Shown: positions 42,005 to 48,837 of the stretch, in pieces
How positions within the stretch are numbered: position 1 is the stretch's first letter
Layout of the letters: every line of letters begins with the position of its first letter
Assembly (NCBI GenBank): GCA_016714565.1
Contig: JADKDM010000001.1
Span: 186,001 to 250,000 of the forward strand
Origin: Candidatus Villigracilis propinquus
GTDB taxonomy: Bacteria > Chloroflexota > Anaerolineae > Anaerolineales > Villigracilaceae
Direction of reading: 5' to 3'
Length of the DNA stretch: 64,000 bases
Notes under the pieces: model-generated
Database searches by the model: none
Seen by the model: only the letters and a program-made list of their open reading frames with translations
Told to the model about the DNA's origin: nothing
Made by a program: the position numbers and the translations under genes

Positions 42005-42409
42005 TCAATGGGCTTTTGCAAATGATTCTTTGATCAATTCCTGTAAAACTTTTTTGTCAACATCTGCGAGTCTTTTGATATACAGACATACCTTGCTTGT
42101 AGAATGTTTGCCAAGTTTTTGAAGCAGTGGGTTTTCATGATCGGAGCCTGACAGGATATAAAGCGTGATATTCTGCTTGCGCGGGGAAAAGCCGATCTGC
42201 GGTGAATCGCCTTCCCGTCCGCTTTCGTACTTGTAATGATATGAGCCAAATCCGATAATGCTTGGCCCCCACATTTTTGGTTCTTTTTTCGTAACCTGTT
42301 TCATCATTTTGACGATCTCGAAGCAATCTTCACGTTTCTGATCATTTTCAATGAGATTGAGAAAATCTTCCACGCTTGCTTCTGTTTGTATGGTTTTCAT
42401 TTCAGCCAT
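42005..42409 (-). CDS. DUF1801 family protein, copy 1
   Basis: 134 residues, paralog of the next gene with the same blocks (K-M-W-G-P-S-I-I-G-F-G-S-Y-H-Y-K, F-S-P-R-K-Q-N-I-T-L-Y, L-A-D-V-D-K-K-V-L). The start at 42409 is chosen because AAGGAG stands 6 bases before it. A frame start 21 bases upstream would place that signal inside the gene. Function unknown. Confidence 0.85.
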   Translation of the reverse strand: MAEMKTIQTEASVEDFLNLIENDQKREDCFEIVKMMKQVTKKEPKMWGPSIIGFGSYHYKYESGREGDSPQIGFSPRKQNITLYILSGSDHENPLLQKLGKHSTSKVCLYIKRLADVDKKVLQELIKESFAKAH

Positions 42410-42477
42410 GGGGTACTCCTTTTTTAACAATAAATTGGAGTAATTTTAGCATATTTGTTCTAGCTTGTGGAAGTTTT

Positions 42478-42560
42478 TTTTGTACACGGAATGGACGGAC
42501 GACACGGAGCTTTTTAAAAGAACTGGAAAATCCGTTTGTTCCGTGTCGTCCGTGTACAAA
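42478..42560. repeat. Large inverted repeat between amidase and DUF1801 genes
   Basis: The right arm 42540-42560 is the reverse complement of the left arm 42478-42509, except that the left arm carries about 11 extra bases (a duplicated acgga-like unit). The arms contain the words 'gtacacgga' and 'cgacacgga'. It can form a strong stem with an A/T-run at both outer ends and so may stop transcription in both directions. Confidence 0.6.
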
Positions 42561-42564
42561 TAAA

Positions 42565-44244
42565 TTAAAGTATCTTGAAATGCACCTGTGGTGCTTTGCG
42601 TTCCACAACCTGCTCGGCGGTGAGAGCCATGCGCAGCAGCGTGGACTCGTCCCATGCCTTGCCCATCACCTGCAAGCCGATGGGCAAGCCCTTTTGAGTG
42701 TAGCCAATCGGGAAGGTGATCGCGGGCAGTCCCGTCAAATTGGCGGCGGTGGCGAAGCGCATGATCTCGATGGTGGTGCTCAGATCCGACTCGCCATCGG
42801 GCAGCGCGCCTTTCTTGATCTCTGGAGCGGTAACGCCCGTGGTGGGGGTGAGGATGACATCCGCTTGCTTGAAGGCGTTGTTGAAGTGATTGATCATGCG
42901 CGTGCGGATGCGCTGTGCGATCAGGTAATCCGTCGCTTTGAATTGACGCGCCAGCGCCAGGTTGATGCGCACATCCAGCGCGTGTTCCTTGTGATGCTTG
43001 TCGTATGTCGCATTCATGGCCTGCGCCATCTCCGTCAAAATGCTGACACTGTGCGCGATGCGATTCGCCTCAAGGTCGGGGATAGTGATTTCCACGATCT
43101 CGCAGCCCATTTTTTCATATTCCTTGAGCATGGCTTCGCAGGCGGCGACAGTCTCTGCATCCGCGTGGCGGAACCAGGGCCAGTACACGCCGATCTTCAA
43201 GCCTTTGAGATTTTTATTATCCCAGCCTTCGAGGGAGGGCAGGGGTTGATGCAGGGACGTTGGATCTTTCGGGTCGGGGCCAGCGATGAGGGCGTAGGTC
43301 AAAGCTGCATCGGCGGCGGAACCAGCCAGCGGTCCGATATGAGCGACGCTCCAATCCAGCGGAGCTGCGCCAAATTCACTGACTCTCGCAAACGTGGCTT
43401 TCAATCCGACCAATCCACAAAACGAAGCAGGGATGCGGATCGAGCCGCCTCCGTCTGCGCCGATGGCGACTGGAACAAACCCTGCGGCGACGGCTGTGGC
43501 AGACCCGCTGGAACTGCCGCCCGTGAAATGATTGGGATTGTACGGGTTGCGCGTGGTGCCGTGGACGGGATTCAACCCCGTCACATTGATGCCGATCTCG
43601 TGCATATTGGTTTTGCCGATCAGCAATGCGCCTGCACTGCGCAGCCGCGCCACAACGGTGGAATCTTCCGAGGCTGGTGACTTGCCCAAAAACGCAGTAC
43701 CGACCGTGGTCGGGTACGGGGTCATGTCGAGTTCGTCTTTCACCGCAACAGGCACGCCATCGAAAATGCTGAGCGCCTTGCCCGCCTTGATGCGGATCGC
43801 GGACTCACGCGCCTGCCTCATCACATCATCCTCATTGACGGCGATGAATGCTTTTAACGGTGTATCACCTTTGTCGCTGCGCCGAATGGTGGCCAAAATA
43901 TTTTTGGCAACTTCTTCCGGCGTGGTTTTTCCATCACGATAGGCTTTTGCAAAATCAAAGATGCTGACGAATTGAAAGCCGTTTGTATGCGATGCCTCAT
44001 GAGGCCATTCTTTTTCAGGAACCGCAGACGCTTCGGTTTGCAATGCGCCCACAAAGTGAACGGGGTGATGCGTTGGGTTTTCATCAAAGACCTGTTTCCG
44101 CAGCCAGGTGATGCCTGCGCTGTCAAGCAGGCTCGGCGTGATCAGCCCGCTCAACGGTCCTTCGACAAGTGACGCGAATAATTTCAAAACTCCACCCGCC
44201 AGATACGGCAGCTTTACGGACTTCAGGTCATAAACATTTTTCAT
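42565..44244 (-). CDS. Amidase signature family enzyme
   Basis: 559 residues. The catalytic triad region is complete: K in V-A-V-K-D-E, cis-Ser in the G-G-S-S-S-G-S-A loop and the nucleophile Ser in G-A-D-G-G-G-S-I-R-I-P. The ~110-residue N-terminal extension before the amidase core, with Leu-rich helical segments, is longer than in GatA. It hydrolyses an amide, substrate unknown. A second amidase of the same superfamily lies at 58268-59638. Confidence 0.88.
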   Translation of the reverse strand: MKNVYDLKSVKLPYLAGGVLKLFASLVEGPLSGLITPSLLDSAGITWLRKQVFDENPTHHPVHFVGALQTEASAVPEKEWPHEASHTNGFQFVSIFDFAKAYRDGKTTPEEVAKNILATIRRSDKGDTPLKAFIAVNEDDVMRQARESAIRIKAGKALSIFDGVPVAVKDELDMTPYPTTVGTAFLGKSPASEDSTVVARLRSAGALLIGKTNMHEIGINVTGLNPVHGTTRNPYNPNHFTGGSSSGSATAVAAGFVPVAIGADGGGSIRIPASFCGLVGLKATFARVSEFGAAPLDWSVAHIGPLAGSAADAALTYALIAGPDPKDPTSLHQPLPSLEGWDNKNLKGLKIGVYWPWFRHADAETVAACEAMLKEYEKMGCEIVEITIPDLEANRIAHSVSILTEMAQAMNATYDKHHKEHALDVRINLALARQFKATDYLIAQRIRTRMINHFNNAFKQADVILTPTTGVTAPEIKKGALPDGESDLSTTIEIMRFATAANLTGLPAITFPIGYTQKGLPIGLQVMGKAWDESTLLRMALTAEQVVERKAPQVHFKIL

Positions 44245-44337
44245 GGTTCACCTTGCTTTCTTGTCAAATTATTTTGGCGGAAGGGTCAAATCGTACGTCA
44301 TCTCTGCCTCACCGCTTACTGAACACTGATTACTTCT

Positions 44338-44640
44338 TTATCCCGTCCCAAATTGACGGTCGCCTGCATCTCCCAATCCCGGCACGATGTACGCGCGTTC
44401 GTTCAAGTGATCGTCAATGGCGGCGACATAAATATCGATATCAGGGTGCGCATCCTGCATGGCTTTGATGCCTTCAGGTGCTGCGATCAGTCCGACAAAT
44501 TTGATCTTCGTCACGCCCCAGCGTTTGAGAATTTCAGCAGTGGCGGTTGCCGAGCCGCCTGTTGCAAGCATCGGGTCAAGGATGAGGCAGACCGATACAC
44601 GCGGGTCAACAGGGAGTTTGTTGTAATATTCCACGGGCTT
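44338..44640 (-). CDS. upp: Uracil phosphoribosyltransferase, C-terminal part (frameshifted)
   Basis: About 100 residues in frame from K-P-V-E-Y-Y-N-K-L-P to the stop. They include the PRPP-binding D-P-M-L-A-T-G-G-S-A and the uracil-recognition Y-I-V-P-G-L-G-D-A-G-D-R-F/Q-x-G-T end typical of Upp. The same frame stays open further upstream to 44748, but that part has no homology. It continues the N-terminal part at 44641-44965 after a single-base shift. Confidence 0.88.
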   Translation of the reverse strand, partial: KPVEYYNKLPVDPRVSVCLILDPMLATGGSATATAEILKRWGVTKIKFVGLIAAPEGIKAMQDAHPDIDIYVAAIDDHLNERAYIVPGLGDAGDRQFGTG

Positions 44641-44965
44641 GCAGGGTGTGTTCGTCGCGATACAAGCCAATGTGCCAGACCTCGGCAGATGGCATGAGTT
44701 CCCATATGCCTTCCACCATGCCAAGTCCCGCGCGCAGAATGGGAACAAGCCCGATCTTTTCTTTGAGTTCCTGCGCGGTCATTTTGGTGAGCGGGGTTTC
44801 GACCTGAACAGGAATGGTTTGCAGGTCGGCAGTGGCTTCATATGCAAGAAGTCCCGCGATCTCTCGGACGAGTTCACGGAACTTCTTTGGTTCGGTATTT
44901 TTATTTCTTAAACGGGAAAGTTTGTGGGCAACAAGCGGGTGTTTGGACGCGTGGACAGTGGACAT
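44606..44965 (-). CDS. upp: Uracil phosphoribosyltransferase, N-terminal part (frameshifted)
   Basis: Begins V-H-A-S-K-H-P-L-V-A-H-K-L-S-x-L-R and contains V-P-I-L-R-A-G-L-G-M-V-E-G. It should read ...Y-R-D-E-H-T-L then K-P-V-E-Y, but an extra base at about 44641 (ctGcaag for ctgaag on the coding strand) throws the frame into a stop at 44606. The intact enzyme makes UMP from uracil and PRPP. AGGAG precedes the ATG, and TATAAT lies at about 44994-44999 on the minus strand. Confidence 0.88.
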   Translation of the reverse strand: MSTVHASKHPLVAHKLSRLRNKNTEPKKFRELVREIAGLLAYEATADLQTIPVQVETPLTKMTAQELKEKIGLVPILRAGLGMVEGIWELMPSAEVWHIGLYRDEHTLQARGILQQTPC

Positions 44966-45026
44966 TTAATGCTCCTGTTTTTGAAGTTTCTCTATTATAG
45001 CGTGAGAACGAATTTATGTTCTTCCC

Positions 45027-45054
45027 TTGACAGGGGATCTGATTTTGGTAAAAT
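45027..45054 (+). promoter_or_regulatory. Promoter of the TetR gene
   Basis: Perfect TTGACA (45027-45032), 16 bases, TAAAAT (45049-45054). Directly behind it a GTAAA-CACT-GTAAA direct repeat, followed by TAATAATAAAC, lies at the expected transcript start, a place suited to autoregulation. The divergent upp gene starts on the other side. Confidence 0.65.
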
Positions 45055-45102
45055 AGTAAACACTGTAAATAATAATAAACACATATAACAAAAGGTAGCT
45101 CA

Positions 45103-45795
45103 ATGACACAGACAAGGCGTGAAAAATTAAGAGACGCGACCCGTGAAGAGATCATGTCTACTGCGTGGAAGCAGATCGGCGAAGTGGGCGCTTCGGGACT
45201 TTCCCTGCGCGGGATCGCCCGCGAAATGGGGATGACAGCGCCCGGGCTGTATCGCTACTACAAAGACCGCGATGCACTGGTCACTGCTTTGTTGATGGAT
45301 GCCTTCGGCTCGTTCACCTCCGCGCTGGAAACTGGGTGCGACACCCGCAAGGCAGATGACCACGCTGGAAGATTTTCCGCGATGTGCAAATCCTATTTTC
45401 AGTGGGCGGCGCAAAATCCACAACGCTATATGCTTTTGTTTGGGACACCCATTCAGGGGTACATGTTTGCCGAGGAATTGGGGCCGGTTGCGCGGCGAAG
45501 TTTCCTTGTGCTGCAAGGTGTGATAGGGGAGGCGTATGTGGCAGGAAAAATAAAAGGGGAGTTAACTGCTCTTCGGCTGCCGACCAGCCTCAAAGTCCAG
45601 TATGAGGCGCTTGGAAAATTTGGAATGCCGTACACGGGAACCGTCACACAGTTGGCGTTGTCCGCCTGGTCAATGATCCACGGGATGACTTCCCTGTATC
45701 TCTATAATTATTTGTCGGGATTTTTACAAGGCAGTGTGGATGCCTTTGTTGATTTTGAGATCGAAAAAATGAGAAAAATATTGGGGCTCGAATAA
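45103..45795 (+). CDS. TetR/AcrR family transcriptional regulator
   Basis: 230 residues. The N-terminal TetR helix-turn-helix (about 12-60) is typical: G-x-x-x-L-S-L-R-G-I-A-R-E-M-G-M-T-A-P-G-L-Y-R-Y-Y-K-D-R-D. The C-terminal ligand domain has the W-x-x-x-H-G motif (S-A-W-S-M-I-H-G-M) of the TetR_C_25/WHG group. It probably represses its own operon with the ferredoxin, DUF998 and F420-type genes, which follow with short gaps. Confidence 0.9.
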   Translation: MTQTRREKLRDATREEIMSTAWKQIGEVGASGLSLRGIAREMGMTAPGLYRYYKDRDALVTALLMDAFGSFTSALETGCDTRKADDHAGRFSAMCKSYFQWAAQNPQRYMLLFGTPIQGYMFAEELGPVARRSFLVLQGVIGEAYVAGKIKGELTALRLPTSLKVQYEALGKFGMPYTGTVTQLALSAWSMIHGMTSLYLYNYLSGFLQGSVDAFVDFEIEKMRKILGLE

Positions 45796-45805
45796 AGGAG
45801 AAAAT

Positions 45806-46570
45806 ATGGCACGTCAACTTCCCATGCGACAGCGCATTCGCAAAGCGCTCGTGATCATTGCGTTTCTAACTTTTCCGGTGACGATGAATTTTCTTTCACC
45901 TTATGTCATTATCGATGGCGCGATGAACGGCGTTGTGAATGGCAGCTTGATCATGTTTGGATTGATGTTTTTGTCTTCGCTGTTCTTTGGCCGGTTATGG
46001 TGCGGATGGATTTGCCCGGGTGCGGGGATGCAGGAAATGATGGAGCCTGTTAATAACAAGGCGGTCAACGGCGCAAAGATCGATTGGATCAAATGGACGA
46101 TCTGGGTTCCGTGGCTTTCATTGATCGCTTGGTTTGCAGTGAGTGCGGGTGGGTATCAACGAGTGGACTTTTTACACCTTACAGAAAATGGTATCTCTGT
46201 CGCTGGTACGTTAGACCGCCCGATATTTTTTGCCTACTTGATCTATTACATTGTGGTCGCGTTGTTTGTGGGGCTGGCAATGTTTGCGGGGAAGCGGGCG
46301 GGATGCCACACCATCTGTTGGATGGCTCCCTTCATGATGATCGGACGTTGGATACGAAATCTTTTTGCGTGGCCTTCGCTCAGGCTGGTCGCGGACTCGT
46401 CTGCATGTACGGATTGCAAGTTGTGTACGAAAAGCTGCCCGATGAGTTTGGACGTCAACGCAATGGTGCAGATCGAAAAGATGGAACACGCTGAATGTAT
46501 TTTATGCGGCACCTGTGTGGATGGCTGTTCGAAGAAGGCAATCCGCTATTCGTTCTCGGCGGGAAAATAA
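45806..46570 (+). CDS. Membrane 4Fe-4S ferredoxin (NapH/NosR type)
   Basis: 254 residues. About four or five membrane spans, with an F-G-R-L-W-C-G-W-I-C-P-G motif on the N-terminal side as in NapH, NosR and CcoG proteins. A di-cluster ferredoxin part lies at the C-terminus: C-T-D-C-K-L-C-T-K-S-C-P and C-I-L-C-G-T-C-V-D-G-C. It likely passes electrons across or along the membrane. AGGAG precedes the ATG, 10 bases after the TetR stop. Confidence 0.88.
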   Translation: MARQLPMRQRIRKALVIIAFLTFPVTMNFLSPYVIIDGAMNGVVNGSLIMFGLMFLSSLFFGRLWCGWICPGAGMQEMMEPVNNKAVNGAKIDWIKWTIWVPWLSLIAWFAVSAGGYQRVDFLHLTENGISVAGTLDRPIFFAYLIYYIVVALFVGLAMFAGKRAGCHTICWMAPFMMIGRWIRNLFAWPSLRLVADSSACTDCKLCTKSCPMSLDVNAMVQIEKMEHAECILCGTCVDGCSKKAIRYSFSAGK

Positions 46571-46585
46571 TTAAATCATAATAAA

Positions 46586-47185
46586 ATGAAACTGAAACCG
46601 ATTTCCATTGCAGTTGTTTATTTTATTGCGGTCATCGTGCTGGCACATTTCTTCATTCCGCCCACTTATGATTGGACGCAGAACACGGTCAGCGACCTCG
46701 CTTCGCAGGGACATGTCTATAAGTGGATCATGCAAACTGGCTTCATTGGTTTTGGTCTGCTGTTGCCTTTGGGGGTTGTTTTTCACTTCAATAAGAACAA
46801 GCGTGCGTATTTTTTGCTTTTCGTAGCTGTGTATGGACTCTCCATTTTGATGTCTGGCATTTTCTGCACTGCACCGATTGACCCGTCCATGTCTTATTCG
46901 GTGAGTGAATCAAAATTACATTCCATGTTTGCTACAATTGCTGGAGTCGCCATGAGCCTTGGGATTTTCTGGCAGGTGATCGTCTCTTTAAATCAGCGTG
47001 AGCGATGGACGCGCATTGCCTTTTTTGTTTTGGTCATCGGGATTTCGGGATTGTTTGGCCTCGCAGAGAATCACATCCTCGAGCTTGATAAAGGAATCGT
47101 TCAGCGATGTTTGTATCTGGCTGGTCTGGCGTGGCTGATTTATGAAGAACAAATTCTATTCAAAGGAAAGGTGAATTCAAAATGA
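46586..47185 (+). CDS. DUF998 family membrane protein
   Basis: 199 residues with six predicted membrane spans. The first external loop carries D-W-T-x-N-T-V-S-D-L-A-S-Q-G, typical of DUF998, and a loop between spans 3 and 4 has P-I-D-P-S-M. The role of the family is unknown. It lies 15 bases after the ferredoxin gene, and its stop overlaps the start of the next gene by 4 bases. Confidence 0.8.
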   Translation: MKLKPISIAVVYFIAVIVLAHFFIPPTYDWTQNTVSDLASQGHVYKWIMQTGFIGFGLLLPLGVVFHFNKNKRAYFLLFVAVYGLSILMSGIFCTAPIDPSMSYSVSESKLHSMFATIAGVAMSLGIFWQVIVSLNQRERWTRIAFFVLVIGISGLFGLAENHILELDKGIVQRCLYLAGLAWLIYEEQILFKGKVNSK

Positions 47186-47604
47186 ACGGAAATGATTTTA
47201 TGGCATGGGTACTGCGTTCGCCGTTGCATGGCATGTTGAGCAATGGCATGATGTTGATGACAATCACAGGACGCAAAACTGGAAAAACATACACAACCCC
47301 CGTTGGATATTATGAAGAGGGCGAATACTTGTGGGTCATCACCAGCCGTGAGCGGAAGTGGTGGAAGAATCTGCAAGGCGGCGCCAAAGTGGACTTGCTG
47401 TTAAAGCGCAAGCCTGTACAGGGATTTGCAGACACGGATCTGGATGAAAAGTCTGTGGAGGCAAGAATGGTCGAGTATTTGCGCCATGTGCCGCAGGCGG
47501 CCAAGCCAATGAAGGTTCGCGTGGAAGATGGCAAGCCAAATCCACAGGATATTGCCAGCACTGCGAAAGAGCGGCTGTTCGTCAAAATTAAATTGAATGC
47601 GTAA
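47182..47604 (+). CDS. Deazaflavin (F420)-dependent nitroreductase-like protein
   Basis: 140 residues of the DUF385/Ddn family: the T-G-R-K-T-G-K-x-Y-T-T-P-V-G-Y-Y strand used for F420 contact and a W-W-K-N-L block. Members reduce quinones and nitro-compounds with F420H2; some bind FMN or heme instead. Start codon coupled to DUF998 (ATGA overlap). Its presence next to a membrane ferredoxin under a TetR regulator suggests a redox stress or quinone-reduction operon. Confidence 0.82.
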   Translation: MNGNDFMAWVLRSPLHGMLSNGMMLMTITGRKTGKTYTTPVGYYEEGEYLWVITSRERKWWKNLQGGAKVDLLLKRKPVQGFADTDLDEKSVEARMVEYLRHVPQAAKPMKVRVEDGKPNPQDIASTAKERLFVKIKLNA

Positions 47605-47651
47605 AAAAGAGACAGTCACCGGTGCTACGCAAAGGTAGACTGTCTCTTTTT
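47604..47651. terminator. Bidirectional terminator
   Basis: Perfect 14-bp stem (47604-47617 with 47638-47651) around a 20-base loop, A-run on the left and T-run on the right. It lies between convergent genes. Confidence 0.85.
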
Positions 47652-47653
47652 GT

Positions 47654-48010
47654 TTATCTAAATAACCCAAACACGAAAGGTAGCGCGCCCAAAGCCACAC
47701 AGAGAATAATCCCGATAACAAAGAGGGTCAGGCAGGTCGGCAGCAGCCAGCGGATCCACGTCCAGGCGGCGTATAAATTCCAGGCCTTGATGGCGATGGG
47801 TTGAGCCTTGCGGATCAGGTCTGGCGCTTCCGCTTCCAGGTGGATGGCCGGCTTTGCCTTTGGCGGCGTGATCGTTGCGGGCTTGGCTTTTGTTCGCAGG
47901 TTTTTAGGAATTGTCAGGTTCGCGCCGCAATAAGCGCAAGCCATGCGCACGGCGCCTGCTTCCGCTTCGTTGGGTGCGCCGCAAACCGTGCAGGGAAAGG
48001 TTTGTTCCAT
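47654..48010 (-). CDS. Zinc-ribbon protein with C-terminal membrane span
   Basis: 118 residues. An N-terminal zinc ribbon (C-T-V-C near 7-10 and C-A-Y-C near 25-28) is followed by a Lys/Pro/Ala-rich linker and a long hydrophobic C-terminal segment (about 82-115). It is likely tail-anchored with the zinc ribbon in the cytoplasm. GGAGG precedes the ATG, and TATAAT lies about 25 bases further up. The next gene upstream has the same plan. Confidence 0.75.
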   Translation of the reverse strand: MEQTFPCTVCGAPNEAEAGAVRMACAYCGANLTIPKNLRTKAKPATITPPKAKPAIHLEAEAPDLIRKAQPIAIKAWNLYAAWTWIRWLLPTCLTLFVIGIILCVALGALPFVFGLFR

Positions 48011-48050
48011 ATGAGTGTAGCCTCCAGAGTACGCCCATTATACTTAAATA

Positions 48051-48081
48051 AAAAAGCGGACAAGGCCTTGTCCGCTTTTTT
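48051..48081. terminator. Perfect palindromic terminator
   Basis: Fully palindromic 30-mer (48051-48080) with an A-run on one side and a T-run on the other. It ends the 48096-48647 gene on the minus strand, just before the promoter of the next one. Confidence 0.85.
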
Positions 48082-48095
48082 GCTGCGAGGATGGT

Positions 48096-48647
48096 TTAGA
48101 ACGAATTGAACGCCGCCCAAATACTGGCGAATACTCCGATCATCGTTGGGATTACTGTGATCAAGATGATGAACATAACGAATGCTGTGATTCCGCAGCT
48201 CAACCATATCGACCATTTGGTGACAGACTTGGCCGTATCCGCATAGCTGGCCATGATCGGCGCGATACTTGCGGAGGTGTAGCCCGTGCCCGGTGTAAAT
48301 TCATACACTTGTGAATTTGCCAACGCGTCCACGGTGCGGCGCGCATCGGCTTCGCTGACGCTGGAGAAGCTCATATATTTTTTTAGCGCTTCCTCTTTTT
48401 GTCCTCTTTGGGCAAGTTGAACAACCTCAGACCATTGCGCGCCGTAGCCCATCATTTTGCCCATGTCCATTCCACTTAAGAGGCTGCCTTGCGGCTGTTG
48501 TTGTTGCGGGTCTGGCTTGCGCAGGTTTTCAGGGATCGAAATTGCACTTCCGCAATAGGGACATTTGATTGCGCTTTCCCCACGGGGCGGGTCAATAGGA
48601 CCTCCGCAGGACGGGCATTTCAGTAATCTCATTGATAAAGTTGACAT
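48096..48647 (-). CDS. Zinc-ribbon protein with C-terminal membrane span, longer form
   Basis: 183 residues. A zinc ribbon (C-P-S-C-G-G near 11-14 and C-P-Y-C-G near 29-32) is followed by a Gln-rich linker, a helical region of about 80 residues with Q-R-G-Q-K-E-E-A-L-K-K-Y, and one or two membrane spans at the end (about 143-178). Probably an anchored cytoplasmic protein of unknown role. GGAGG precedes the ATG. It shares design and ribbon spacing with the next gene. Confidence 0.75.
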   Translation of the reverse strand: MSTLSMRLLKCPSCGGPIDPPRGESAIKCPYCGSAISIPENLRKPDPQQQQPQGSLLSGMDMGKMMGYGAQWSEVVQLAQRGQKEEALKKYMSFSSVSEADARRTVDALANSQVYEFTPGTGYTSASIAPIMASYADTAKSVTKWSIWLSCGITAFVMFIILITVIPTMIGVFASIWAAFNSF

Positions 48648-48837
48648 GGCTCTTCCTCCAGTTTTGACGATGGGCGGATTATACGCCCATGTTATTTATC
48701 TGTAGCCTTACATTCGTACTATATCAGGTGTACTAAAAATATGTAGATGAGATTGCTCCCTTCGCCGTCCCCGGCTTTGAGCATATTTTTTCAACAAGCG
48801 GTAGAATCCAAAAAGCCAATAAAAGAGGAGATACCCC

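Noticed and set aside
42376..43680. A 434-codon open frame on the plus strand across the amidase gene
   Set aside because: Antisense shadow of the amidase with low-quality composition and no recognisable motif.
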